Shown: positions 46,830 to 54,788, counted from the stretch's first letter. The stretch is 64,000 nt of DNA from Mucilaginibacter straminoryzae (GCF_022953055.1 NZ_JALJEJ010000009.1:1-64000); one strand, 5' to 3'. The notes: a model not told the origin generated them from the sequence alone. Numbers and translations are program-made.

Positions 46830-47306
46830 TCAGGTAACGTCACCTAAAAATACCCCCAACGCAAACACAATTCCGCCGCCAATGATCACTTGAATGATAG
46901 TAGAAAACAGCGGTGTTTTCATGAATTTGTAACGGATAAAAGCAATACCCAATAGTTCCAGCACCACTACAATATAAGCCAGGTGCAGAGCATGCTGAAT
47001 ATTGCTTACCAAAAATGGCAGGGTATGCAACATTCCACCCAGGGCAGTACTAAACGCGGTGATCCCTCCCCGAACTACTGGGCTTCCTCTCCCGGTTACG
47101 CTGCCATCATCAGAAAGGGCCTCTGCCAGCCCCATGCTGATGCCTGCACCTAAAGATGCGGCTAAGCCTACGTAGAATGCCTTGATGGGAGTGTGTGTTA
47201 ATCCGGCGGTAGCAAAAATGGGCGCAAGGGTAGAAACAGACCCGTCCATTAACCCCAGCAGCGCGGGCTGCACTTTTTGTATTACAAACTCTCTATTTTC
47301 CGTCAT
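46830..47306 (-). CDS. VIT1/CCC1-like iron/manganese transporter family protein
   Basis: A 158-residue membrane protein starting [20 protein letters not shown] (ATG at 47306; an upstream start would add 21 unlikely residues). [18 protein letters not shown] and [22 protein letters not shown] are the membrane-embedded segments of the VIT/CCC1 family, followed by three more helices. Relatives move Fe2+ or Mn2+ out of the cytosol; the MbfA C-terminal domain is the closest type. The direct substrate is inferred. Confidence 0.82.
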   Translation of the reverse strand: MTENREFVIQKVQPALLGLMDGSVSTLAPIFATAGLTHTPIKAFYVGLAASLGAGISMGLAEALSDDGSVTGRGSPVVRGGITAFSTALGGMLHTLPFLVSNIQHALHLAYIVVVLELLGIAFIRYKFMKTPLFSTIIQVIIGGGIVFALGVFLGDVT

Positions 47307-47434
47307 GAAGTGGTATAAGATAAAAATATCGTACAGGTTAGTGTTGTAAATGTTTTGTGACACCTGCAATTATTGAGGCATGCGATTAAACCTCCGGTGA
47401 CATTCCCCATCTATCATTATAAAAACAGGAAGTT

Positions 47435-47758
47435 ATGAAAAGTAAAATATTTGGAGGAATAATGGTGATGATATTAGCCGTAACCTCAGTAGCTAACGCA
47501 CAATACCGTAAACCATCTTATATAACCCGCGACCGTTACGATCAGGCCCGCATTCATCAGGGTGTACGCAGCGGAGAGTTAACACGCCGCGAAGCGCGTA
47601 ACCTGGAGATGCGTAAACGCCAACTGGACCGTGATCGCCGCATGGCCATGGCCGATGGCCGTATCACCCCGGGCGAACGCCGCTATCTAAACCATAAAGA
47701 AAACCAGTTGAGCCGCGCCATTTACGATAAAAAACATAATTACCGCGACAGATACTAA
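47435..47758 (+). CDS. Exported basic helical protein
   Basis: A 107-residue protein with a signal peptide (MKSKIFGGIMVMILAVTSVANA). The mature part is very rich in Arg, Asp and Tyr, with RRDARNLEMRK-like helices (LTRREARNLEMRKRQLDRD) and ADGRITPGERRYLNHKENQL, which resembles one EF-hand-like or helical repeat unit. Small proteins of this style are common in Sphingobacteriaceae. No function is known. Confidence 0.7.
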   Translation: MKSKIFGGIMVMILAVTSVANAQYRKPSYITRDRYDQARIHQGVRSGELTRREARNLEMRKRQLDRDRRMAMADGRITPGERRYLNHKENQLSRAIYDKKHNYRDRY

Positions 47759-47778
47759 ATAGATTAATAGCTGAAATG

Positions 47779-47810
47779 AAAGGCGAAGCATAAAACTTCG
47801 CCTTTTTTTA
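47779..47810 (+). terminator. Intrinsic terminator
   Basis: Perfect 10-base arms AAAGGCGAAG and CTTCGCCTTT with a 7-nt loop and a T tract, 20 bases past the stop of the small exported protein gene and 24 bases before the tRNA. Confidence 0.9.
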
Positions 47811-47833
47811 TACTTTTGCAGTCGCATTTTTAA

Positions 47834-47921
47834 GGAGAGGTGTCTGAGTGGTCGAAAGAGCACGCCTGGAAAGTGTGTATACGTCAAAAGCGTATCGAGG
47901 GTTCGAATCCCTCCCTCTCCG
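47834..47921 (+). tRNA. tRNA-Ser (anticodon GGA)
   Basis: An 88-base class II tRNA. Acceptor arms GGAGAGG (47834-47840) and CCTCTCC (47914-47920) are followed by discriminator G. The anticodon arm is CACGC-CTGGAAA-GTGTG with GGA in the loop, the long variable arm is ATACG/CGTAT, and the T arm is GAGGG-TTCGAAT-CCCTC. CCA is not encoded. An integrase remnant and an accessory region begin just downstream, so its 3' end is a likely attachment site. Confidence 0.96.
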
Positions 47922-47940
47922 CTGATTTTCAAACAAACTG

Positions 47941-47978
47941 AAAGCCCGTATTTCGCATGGAAACGGGCTTTTCTATTT
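47941..47978 (+). terminator. Terminator after tRNA-Ser
   Basis: AAAGCCCGT and ACGGGCTTT pair perfectly around a 13-nt loop and are followed by TCTATTTTT. Confidence 0.85.
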
Positions 47979-48487
47979 TTCATTGAGCTGTTTTATACGC
48001 CAATTCGTATGTTTCTGGTGGGTAATTCGGTGAGTCATTTCGATTTTGGCTTGACTCACCCAAAAGGGGCTAATTACCTGACTTTAATCCGGTTCAAAAA
48101 ATGAACATCTTGCCTAAAGGTGGCCGTAGATCTAAATTTGTTTAACCATTTAGTGAGTCATTATGAAGACAATTTCCAGTGTACTTTTCTCCTTGAAAAG
48201 TCCAAGAAACTATGTATCAGGTACCAAGCCTGTTTACATGCATATTACGGTCGATGGCAAGCATGCCAAGTTGAGCACCGGGCGGTAATGCGACGTGACA
48301 ATGGGTGCAATTAGTCCCTATCGCAAAATACAGAACGGGTCTTCAAATTTCTTTCCATTCAGGTGTTCAGCTACTTCTGATTCGTTAATCAGACAAGCTT
48401 CTAATTCCTCATTAACTTTCCCTTGTCCATATCCCGGCCAATTTATTCATCGCTTGACTTTTATTCAGACGACTCGGAACTAAATAA
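47979..48487. other. Gap with decayed mobile-element sequence
   Basis: About 510 bases without an intact gene, downstream of tRNA-Ser. GGTGAGTCATTTCG and CTTGACTCACC (about 48030-48060) are imperfect inverted arms. An integrase N-terminal remnant is at 48163-48288. After it, the minus strand is open from 48446 to 48318 for 42 codons with coding-like wording (GKVNEELEACLINESEVAEH) but no start codon; it may be another gene remnant. The rest shows nothing I can assign. Confidence 0.4.
48163..48288 (+). pseudogene. Tyrosine integrase, N-terminal remnant
   Basis: From ATG 48163 the frame reads MKTISSVLFSLKSPRNYVSG, TKPVYMHITVDGKHAKLSTG, R and then TAA at 48286-48288, followed in frame by CDVT. 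This matches the start of Bacteroidota integrative-element integrases (SVxFxLKKPKNYxxGxxPIYxRITVDGxxxElSTxRxCDP), where the stop replaces the residue before the conserved Cys-Asp. The SAM-like and catalytic domains are missing. With the tRNA beside it, this is the scar of an integrated element. Confidence 0.75.
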
Positions 48488-48512
48488 AAAAAAGCAACTT
48501 TGTTGCTTTTTT
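48488..48512 (+). promoter_or_regulatory. Palindromic operator-like element A
   Basis: A perfect 25-base palindrome: arms AAAAAAGCAAC and GTTGCTTTTTT around TTT. It fits the 7-1-7 plan AGCAACT-T-TGTTGCT (48493-48507) and is 23/25 identical to the minus-strand copy at 62758-62734. A TTG in its right arm (48503-48505) is 21 bases from TATATTGC (48527-48534), a weak -7 match before the precursor gene. A hairpin of this shape could also act as a terminator. Confidence 0.55.
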
Positions 48513-48524
48513 AAAATCCCTTGT

Positions 48525-48546
48525 TTATATTGCAACAACATTGCAA
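48525..48546 (+). promoter_or_regulatory. Palindromic operator-like element B
   Basis: TGCAACA-A-CATTGCA (48531-48545) follows the same 7-1-7 plan. The 13 bases TTATATTGCAACA (48525-48537) recur exactly at 50139-50151 before the His-rich gene. It lies 61 bases upstream of the precursor ATG, at the expected transcription start. Confidence 0.55.
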
Positions 48547-48606
48547 AGTTGAGGGTATGCCGAAAACCTCGTTCAGAGTAGGCGAAAACAATTTAATTTT
48601 AAAACA

Positions 48607-48711
48607 ATGACACAAGTATCGAAAGAAGCGTTGATCGCTCAGATCGTGGCTGAAAGCCTGGTTTCTTCTTCTCATTGCAGCAACTGCGGCCACTGTACCA
48701 GCTCGCTGTAA
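48607..48711 (+). CDS. Candidate Cys/His-rich RiPP-type precursor peptide
   Basis: A 34-codon gene, ATG 48607 to TAA 48709-48711, with the A-rich leader usual in this phylum. The N-terminal part (MTQVSKEALIAQIVAESLV) is helix-prone and acidic like RiPP leaders. After SSS the tail reads HCSNCGHCTSSL: three Cys in C-x2-C-x2-C and two His, a likely metal-binding or crosslinked core. It is the first gene of the accessory cluster, is preceded by two operator-like palindromes and followed by a hairpin before the next gene. No homologue is known to me and no standard maturase (radical SAM, LanB/LanM, MNIO, YcaO) is nearby, so the class is open. The alternative is an unmodified metal-binding peptide. 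Confidence 0.6.
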   Translation: MTQVSKEALIAQIVAESLVSSSHCSNCGHCTSSL

Positions 48712-48721
48712 GAAAATCCCG

Positions 48722-48750
48722 GCGGGAAAGCTGCTAATGGCTTTTCCCGC
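48722..48750 (+). terminator. Hairpin between precursor and downstream genes
   Basis: GCGGGAAAG and CTTTTCCCGC pair with one bulged T around a 10-nt loop, 11 bases after the peptide stop and 17 before the next ATG. It lacks a strong T tract. It may be an attenuator or RNA stabiliser giving more peptide than downstream protein. Confidence 0.5.
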
Positions 48751-48767
48751 TCTTTGCCTTATTACTT

Positions 48768-49235
48768 ATGGAACCAAACCAATTACAAAATATGCTGGAT
48801 TACCGGAATGAGGATATCATCTCCCGGTTCACCGACCAGTTTAATATTGATGAAACGAGTGCTGACCTCATCTTTGCCGACACGCTGCGCTTTATGTATC
48901 TCTGTCAATTACCGGGCATCTTCATTCCCGATCATCTGCTGATCATTGACGAGATGTGGCATAACTTCATTTTGTTCACAAAAGAATATCAGCAGTATTG
49001 CCAGGCGCATTTCGGACGCTATTTTCACCATTTACCGGCATCTAAAGCTGAAAAAGAAAAACAACGCTTAGCCAATGAGGCTGATCCTGAAGCAGCGAGG
49101 CTGGAGTTCTCAAAAAAATTAAGCTATGTGGTGAGTTGCGCCTACGATCACCTCGGGGCTGAAGTAACGCACCGGTGGTTCAGAGAATACCCAATTACCT
49201 ATAGTAAAACAAAAATAAACGAACTCCGCAGATAG
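48768..49235 (+). CDS. Unknown protein with WHNF...HHLP motif, putative peptide-cluster protein
   Basis: A 155-residue soluble protein. The centre reads LIIDEMWHNFILFTKEYQQY followed by C, then FGRYFHHLP (residues about 56-90). The W-H, Y-x-x-Y-C, G and H-x-P spacing recalls the DUF1399 / glycine-rich-domain-protein pattern (WHxH...Y...C...G...H.P), which I treat as a weak resemblance. Conserved His and Cys could bind metal. The C-terminal part is charged (KAEKEKQRLANEADPEAARL). It is the first gene after the candidate precursor and three bases before the next gene, so it is a prime candidate for peptide binding or modification. Confidence 0.7.
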   Translation: MEPNQLQNMLDYRNEDIISRFTDQFNIDETSADLIFADTLRFMYLCQLPGIFIPDHLLIIDEMWHNFILFTKEYQQYCQAHFGRYFHHLPASKAEKEKQRLANEADPEAARLEFSKKLSYVVSCAYDHLGAEVTHRWFREYPITYSKTKINELRR

Positions 49236-49238
49236 CCT

Positions 49239-50138
49239 ATGAGCATTTTTCCTAAACGTACACGCCGGGGTCAAACTGTTACGATCCATTGGAACTTCAA
49301 TACCGCTCATCTCTTTGATCATCCCGTTTATCCGCTGGTACGTATAGGCGTGATTGATCCGCTTGGGCATACCACCATATTGATGGAAGATTATGTGCTG
49401 GCTTTACCATCCGTCTGCGATGAAGAGAACAGGGATCCCGGTCAACCGTTGCATTTAAATAAAAACCTGCCTTTAATGGTCACGGCGGATTATCTGAGTG
49501 GCAAACAATCGAAGGAACGCCTGGTCGATATCTTACAAAATATTCAATCGGGCAGACATTACTATTGGCATTACCAGGTTCCCACGGATGCGCCTTTAGG
49601 CAAATACACCTTGCTTTCAGAGGTGATCAGCGAAGGACAAATCCGCTTGTCAAAAACGGCTGCCGATGATCACTTCTTTGTAGAAGAATTAGAACTGTTT
49701 GAGGAAGACGGTGTCCCCATGGCCTATAACCCTTCGCCGGAACCCCTACCTGTAAAGGTGATTAACTACGTGCCCGGAGCGAGACTTCGTCCGGATAATA
49801 TTCAGGCATTTGAATTGGCTGCCGGAGAAAAGCGGCGATTAGATTTTAATAGCCCATACAGCTATATGATGTACAATGAAGAGCGGGAAATGCTTCCGTT
49901 ACGACAAGGCAAGCATTCCCGGACGTTTAAAAACACTACATGGCTGCGCTTGGATAAGCCTGGCAAAATTTATTTATTTCATCGTTCGGATGAATTAGCC
50001 TACGAGTTGACACCTGCGCAGCAACGTATCTGGCTGGCGGCTGACGGGGTGCGCCTTGCCGGGGAATTATCAGCCTTAGACCCGGATGCCTACTATGAAT
50101 TATTGGCTAAAAATATTATCGGCGAACAGCTAAATTAG
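49239..50138 (+). CDS. Unknown 299-residue protein of the peptide cluster
   Basis: No family recognised. The N-terminal 150 or so residues look like a beta-sandwich (QTVTIHWNFNTAHLFDHPVY, HYYWHYQVPTDAPLGKYTLL, KTAADDHFFVEELELFEEDG). The second part has PVKVINYVPGARLRPDNIQAF, SPYSYMMYNEEREMLPLRQG, TWLRLDKPGKIYLFHRSDEL and a helical end with TPAQQRIWLAADGV. There is no signal peptide or membrane helix. It begins three bases after the 155-residue gene, so they are cotranscribed. A structural or accessory role on the precursor is inferred from position only. Confidence 0.7.
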   Translation: MSIFPKRTRRGQTVTIHWNFNTAHLFDHPVYPLVRIGVIDPLGHTTILMEDYVLALPSVCDEENRDPGQPLHLNKNLPLMVTADYLSGKQSKERLVDILQNIQSGRHYYWHYQVPTDAPLGKYTLLSEVISEGQIRLSKTAADDHFFVEELELFEEDGVPMAYNPSPEPLPVKVINYVPGARLRPDNIQAFELAAGEKRRLDFNSPYSYMMYNEEREMLPLRQGKHSRTFKNTTWLRLDKPGKIYLFHRSDELAYELTPAQQRIWLAADGVRLAGELSALDPDAYYELLAKNIIGEQLN

Positions 50139-50159
50139 TTATATTGCAACATTATTGCA
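50139..50159 (+). promoter_or_regulatory. Palindromic operator-like element C
   Basis: TGCAACA-T-TATTGCA (50145-50159) with the 13-base word TTATATTGCAACA shared with element B. It fills the 25-base gap between the 299-residue gene and the His-rich gene and ends four bases before the ATG, so it may block an internal promoter or translation start. Confidence 0.55.
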
Positions 50160-50163
50160 TTTA

Positions 50164-50532
50164 ATGAAGCACTTGTATAAAAATCATCCGGCCTTAAAGG
50201 GCATTGCCGTCTTATTGGCGATGATGATTTTACTGGTGCAGTTTACTGAAGCATTTCACCACCATCAACATCCTGGAGCAGACACCCGGCACCGGCAAAC
50301 TTTGGAGAAAGCCCAATTTCAGCTGCGTACAGATTGTGCGATCTGCCATTACTTTGCACACCACTACGCATCTGTTCAGGCCGAGTCCTTCTGCTATGCT
50401 TTCATCAATATACCCGTTCCGCTGCTTGAATTGACCAACGGGGTATTTCCGATTATTTCAGGCCTTCATGCTATTCTCCCCAATAAAGGGCCGCCAGCGC
50501 GTAACGTTTTTGCTATTTCCTGCATTGTTTAA
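50164..50532 (+). CDS. His-rich small membrane-anchored protein
   Basis: A 122-residue protein. The N-terminal helix is GIAVLLAMMILLVQFTEAFH (signal or anchor). Immediately after it comes HHHQHPGADTRHR, then DCAICHYFAHHYA, giving at least ten His and a CxxC: strong potential metal ligands outside the membrane. ATG 50164 is preferred to TTG 50155, which lies inside the palindrome. Small His/Cys proteins of this type are often upstream of metal-linked TonB receptors. It is the first gene of the eight-gene transport operon. Confidence 0.7.
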   Translation: MKHLYKNHPALKGIAVLLAMMILLVQFTEAFHHHQHPGADTRHRQTLEKAQFQLRTDCAICHYFAHHYASVQAESFCYAFINIPVPLLELTNGVFPIISGLHAILPNKGPPARNVFAISCIV

Positions 50533-50576
50533 AGCAGCACTGCTGCCTGATATCTATTCATTTTAACTTCATTGCT

Positions 50577-52886
50577 TTGACTGGTTTCTTAACCAGGTCG
50601 GGTTTGTTACTGGCAAGCCTGATCTGGACCAATTTCTTATTCGCCCAGGTCTCCCTGTACGGCCGTGCCACCGGACCGCATGGTGAAGGCCTTCCTGGTA
50701 CCATTATTCGCGTTGGTGCTGTTAGTGCTGTTGCGGATAGCGCAGGTAATTACCGCCTAAATGGCTTGCAAGACGGACAGGCAACGCTGCAGGCCTCATT
50801 GACCGGTTATCATGCGTTGGTGCTACTCGTTGATCTCCATCAAAAGAACAATTACTGGGATCTCCGGCTGATCCCGCAAGAGGTTGCCCTTTCAGAAGTA
50901 ACAATCAAAGGCAAGACGGCTGCGTCCGAAGCGCGTGAACAGCCACAGCACCTGACTGTGATCGATCTGAAACCCTATTATGACCGGCCGGAAGGCGCTT
51001 TGGCGCTCCTCAACCAGGCGGTAGGCGTTAAAGTACGCCAGCAGGGCGGGTTAGGCAGCGAGGCAAATTATTACCTGAACGGTCTTTCTGGTAAACAGGT
51101 GCGCTTTTTTATCGATGACCTGCCGCTGGATTTTCTGGGTCCGGGCCTGAACATCAACCTGCTGCCTGCTAATGTGATTGACCGCATCGATGTATACAAA
51201 GGCGTTGTACCGGTGCGTTTGGGGGCTGATGCTTTAGGTGGTGCCATTGATGTGATCACGAGGCACAACACCGGTAATTACCTGGATGCCTCTTATGCGC
51301 TGAGTTCTTTTAATACCCACCGGGCTACGTTAAGCCTGCACCGGAACATCAACGCGCATTTATTTACCGATGTTACTGCGTTTTATAATACAACGCGCAA
51401 CAATTATCCGGTGGATGTGAATGTCATCAACAGCACGGGAAACCCGGTACCCGTTACCGTTAATCGTTTCCATGATGGATTTCATAACCTGTTCGCATCA
51501 GCCAAAGCGGGTATAAAAGATTTAAGCTGGGCCGATGAGTTAAGTTTAAATACTTCCTGGTCAGGCATATCCCAGCAAGTGCAGAATAACCCGGTAATGA
51601 CCCAGCCCTACGGGCAGGTTACCTATTCCAACAACGCACAAAGCTATTTGCTGAATTACCGCAAGCGCTGGGATAAATGGTCGGTTAACTTAGCGGGCGG
51701 GCGCACTACTGTAAACGGCCATTATGTGGATACCTCACTCAATACCTATGACTGGTACGGCAGGGTCGTAGCAAGGCGCAGCAGCGGTGGGGAAAGTTTT
51801 GGCCCGCTCACCGATCTGCACAACCGGCAGATCAGCGATCTGCTGCGCGGAAATGCAACCTACATTTTAAACCAGCAGACCGGCTTCGAGTTCTCCGGCC
51901 AGTTGCTGCATTTCCGGCAAACAGAAAATAATCCCGCAACCGCCGCTTTTCCGGTGAACCTCGATCAAAAGATCTTCGGGTTCGCATTCAACCGTAGCTT
52001 TCTGGATCAGCGCTTAAGTACGATTACCTCGGTAAAGTATTTTGATTTCGGCAGCCGGGGCTATCAGTTCAGTTCGGGCGGAGATATCAGCGGGGCCTCC
52101 GCGGCTAAACAGCAATGGGGATGGAACGAGGCATTGCGTTATGTACTTACGCGAGTGTGGTCGGCCAAGGCTTCGTACGAGTATGCTGCACGGCTACCGG
52201 ATCAGACAGAACTATTCGGCACCTACATCCAACGCACCCGCCCAAACCCCTCCCTGGTACCGGAGACCAGTCACAATGTCAATACAGGGATCACCGCTGC
52301 TTTTAAGCTCACCGGGTTCAGCTTAAACGGATTTTACCGGCTGGCTGATCACCTGATCTATGCACCGCCTTCTACTTTCTTTTTGTTATATCAGAACCTT
52401 TTAAAGGCGCAATTTACCGGGGCTGAAGCAGAATATTGGCTGAAGCCATTACCGGGATGGCGACTGGATTTTAACGCTACCTACCAGAATATCATCAACA
52501 GATCACCGGCAGGAAATTCGGGCGATGCCGATAACCGCCATGATGGGCTGCGCTTACCTAATATTCCCTTTCTGTTTGCCAACGGGCAGCTCCTATGGAA
52601 CCATGAGCATGCATTTCAGCCAGCCGACCGTCTTTCCGCATGGCTACAGGGTAGTTATGTACACTGGTATTACCTCTACTGGGCTAATGATGGCGACGCC
52701 TCCACAAAAGCGATTATTCCAACGCAGTTTACAGCAACTGCCGGTATCAGCTATGCCTTTACGCACGACCGCTATGCTTTAAGTATGGAGGTACAAAACT
52801 TAACCGACCGTAAGGTATACGATAATTACAGCGTCCAGTTACCCGGACGATCATTTCACTTAAAGCTCCATTTTTTACTCAAATAA
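50577..52886 (+). CDS. TonB-dependent outer-membrane receptor
   Basis: A 769-residue receptor. A TTG start gives the signal peptide MTGFLTRSGLLLASLIWTNF followed by LFAQ; no upstream ATG is available in frame. Residues about 26-100 are a carboxypeptidase-regulatory-like domain (YGRATGPHGEGLPGTIIRVG), about 120-215 the plug (ALLNQAVGVKVRQQGGLG, DRIDVYKGVVPVRLGADALG), and the rest barrel, ending FHLKLHFLLK. It follows the His-rich gene by 44 bases. The ligand may be a metal complex or the cluster's own peptide. Confidence 0.9.
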   Translation: MTGFLTRSGLLLASLIWTNFLFAQVSLYGRATGPHGEGLPGTIIRVGAVSAVADSAGNYRLNGLQDGQATLQASLTGYHALVLLVDLHQKNNYWDLRLIPQEVALSEVTIKGKTAASEAREQPQHLTVIDLKPYYDRPEGALALLNQAVGVKVRQQGGLGSEANYYLNGLSGKQVRFFIDDLPLDFLGPGLNINLLPANVIDRIDVYKGVVPVRLGADALGGAIDVITRHNTGNYLDASYALSSFNTHRATLSLHRNINAHLFTDVTAFYNTTRNNYPVDVNVINSTGNPVPVTVNRFHDGFHNLFASAKAGIKDLSWADELSLNTSWSGISQQVQNNPVMTQPYGQVTYSNNAQSYLLNYRKRWDKWSVNLAGGRTTVNGHYVDTSLNTYDWYGRVVARRSSGGESFGPLTDLHNRQISDLLRGNATYILNQQTGFEFSGQLLHFRQTENNPATAAFPVNLDQKIFGFAFNRSFLDQRLSTITSVKYFDFGSRGYQFSSGGDISGASAAKQQWGWNEALRYVLTRVWSAKASYEYAARLPDQTELFGTYIQRTRPNPSLVPETSHNVNTGITAAFKLTGFSLNGFYRLADHLIYAPPSTFFLLYQNLLKAQFTGAEAEYWLKPLPGWRLDFNATYQNIINRSPAGNSGDADNRHDGLRLPNIPFLFANGQLLWNHEHAFQPADRLSAWLQGSYVHWYYLYWANDGDASTKAIIPTQFTATAGISYAFTHDRYALSMEVQNLTDRKVYDNYSVQLPGRSFHLKLHFLLK

Positions 52887-52897
52887 ATTTAAACACG

Positions 52898-54091
52898 ATG
52901 AAACTATTTAACTATCTCTCTCTGAAAAAAACAGTGCGCGGACTTGCGTACTTTTCCGCCTTATTTATAACGGCCTGTTCTTCTCACAAGGATAATCCGC
53001 CCCCGGCCGCAAGTGTTACCGTTAAATACGCCATCTCCAATGTGGGCGGCGCTTACCCCAGCCAAACTACCTATGTGCAAGGCTTGGCAGACCTTAATGT
53101 GGCTACGCTTGATAACAGTAAAGCTACCGAATTGAGCAGTTTTGCATCGCAGTGGGCTTACGGCGGCGCGGTATATCTCAGCGCATTTGGTGCGCCGGCC
53201 ACCCTGACCAAGTACACTTTCGATGCCACAGGTAAAGCCGTGGTTGCCGGCAAACTTATCGTACCGGGTGCCAATACCTTTTCTTCGGTAGAATTTGTCA
53301 GCAGTACCGAAGCTTACGCCTCTGTAGGCGGAGGACTGGCCCGGGTTGTCAAATTTGATCCCTCCACATTACAAACAACTGGGGAGATCAATCTTTCCGG
53401 GATTCTTAAATCGGCAGCAGCATCCACTTATTACCTGGGGATGAAAGCGCGTGACGGCAAATTATTCTTAGGCGTGCAATACTTTGATAAGAATTTCAAT
53501 CCCTTGGATGACATCGCACACGTGATCGTGATCGACCTGGCGACCGCTAAAGTAGATAAGCTGATCAATGATAGCCGTACCAGCAATATCTTCCTGGCCG
53601 GTTCATCGGTAAGCGGCTTCGCCATCGATGCTGCGGGAGATCTTTACATTGAGGGCCAGGGTTCCGGCAATGCTCCAAGCGGTATCCTGCGGATCAAAAA
53701 AGGCAGCACAGACTTTGATTCTTCTTATTTCCTCAACCTGAAAGCGGCCACAGGCAAAGATTGCTCGGGACTGTATATTCTGAATGGGTTGGCTTTTACC
53801 ACCCAGATCCAGGACCCAACAGATCCTTATGAGTTCAACGGGCCTAATTTCAGGTTCTATAAAATTGATCTGGCTAATCAAAAGTCATTGGGTGACCTGG
53901 GCGGCAGTCTGCCGAACATCTTCGGTTCCAGCACCTCGATCATGCGTGCTTTTGACAACCAGAGCATCACATTTATTGTGTCCGGAAAATCAGAAAACTC
54001 CATTTATACCTACAATGTAGCCTCCGGCGCGATCGCCAAAAAAACGAGTCTGACCAGCGGTACATGCACCGGTTTGGATAAATTAAATTAA
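52898..54091 (+). CDS. DUF4374-like lipoprotein
   Basis: A 397-residue lipoprotein: signal with lipobox ALFITAC (Cys at about residue 27), then a beta-propeller-like series of strands (TYVQGLADLNVATLDNSKAT, FSSVEFVSSTEAYASVGGGL, VSGFAIDAAGDLYIEGQGSG). It fits the DUF4374 family of surface or periplasmic lipoproteins usually paired with TonB receptors in metal uptake. It begins 11 bases after the receptor gene. It may bind the receptor or its ligand. Confidence 0.78.
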   Translation: MKLFNYLSLKKTVRGLAYFSALFITACSSHKDNPPPAASVTVKYAISNVGGAYPSQTTYVQGLADLNVATLDNSKATELSSFASQWAYGGAVYLSAFGAPATLTKYTFDATGKAVVAGKLIVPGANTFSSVEFVSSTEAYASVGGGLARVVKFDPSTLQTTGEINLSGILKSAAASTYYLGMKARDGKLFLGVQYFDKNFNPLDDIAHVIVIDLATAKVDKLINDSRTSNIFLAGSSVSGFAIDAAGDLYIEGQGSGNAPSGILRIKKGSTDFDSSYFLNLKAATGKDCSGLYILNGLAFTTQIQDPTDPYEFNGPNFRFYKIDLANQKSLGDLGGSLPNIFGSSTSIMRAFDNQSITFIVSGKSENSIYTYNVASGAIAKKTSLTSGTCTGLDKLN

Positions 54092-54092
54092 G

Positions 54093-54788
54093 ATGCTGAC
54101 TGTTCAACAACTACGGAAGTCATACGGCAGCCACCAGGCCTTAAAGGGTATTGATCTGGATATTGCCCCCGGGGAGATCTATGGGCTGTTAGGCGCCAAC
54201 GGTGCCGGGAAATCAACGACGATCAACATCCTACTGGGCTTTACCCGTCCCGATGGCGGGCGGGCGACCCTGGATGGCATTGATCTTTTAGGAGATCCGC
54301 GCAAAGCGTCAACCCTGGTTGCCTATCTGCCGGAAGTGGTCCAACTCTACCCGCTGCTGACCGGACTGGAAAACCTGGCTTTTTTTAGTGAGTTAGCGGG
54401 CTTTGATTACAGTAAATCTAAGTATCGGGATTTATTGAGCAGTTGCGGGCTGCAGGAAGAAGCACATACCCAGCGGATCGGCTCGTATTCCAAGGGGATG
54501 CGCCAGAAAGTGGGCATCGCGATCGCGTTGGCCAAGAATGCCCGGCTCTTGGTGATGGATGAACCGACCAGCGGGCTTGATCCCCGCGCCGTCGAAGACT
54601 TTAGTGCCCAGGTCAGGGCTTTCGCTGATCAGGGGGGCGCTGTATTGATGGCTACGCACGATCTTTTTAACGCCGTAGCCATCGGCTCCCGGTTGGGCAT
54701 CATGCGCCGGGGTGAACTTGTACATACGCTGGATACAAGGGGCATATCTGCTGCAGATCTACAGAAACTTTACCTGGAAACGATATGA
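54093..54788 (+). CDS. ABC transporter ATP-binding protein (NosF-like)
   Basis: A 231-residue ABC ATPase. Walker A GLLGANGAGKSTTINILLG (residues about 32-50), signature GSYSKGMRQKVGIAIAL, Walker B LLVMDEPTSGLDP, H-loop in LMATHDLFN. It belongs with the two following DUF3526-type permeases (ABC-2 exporters of the NosFY style). It starts one base after the DUF4374 gene and overlaps the next gene by four. Confidence 0.93.
   Translation: MLTVQQLRKSYGSHQALKGIDLDIAPGEIYGLLGANGAGKSTTINILLGFTRPDGGRATLDGIDLLGDPRKASTLVAYLPEVVQLYPLLTGLENLAFFSELAGFDYSKSKYRDLLSSCGLQEEAHTQRIGSYSKGMRQKVGIAIALAKNARLLVMDEPTSGLDPRAVEDFSAQVRAFADQGGAVLMATHDLFNAVAIGSRLGIMRRGELVHTLDTRGISAADLQKLYLETI

Noticed and set aside
48488..48512. 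Element A as a plain terminator only
   Set aside because: The near-identical element D lies where no gene needs ending and covers a promoter. A is therefore kept as operator-like, with terminator activity still possible.
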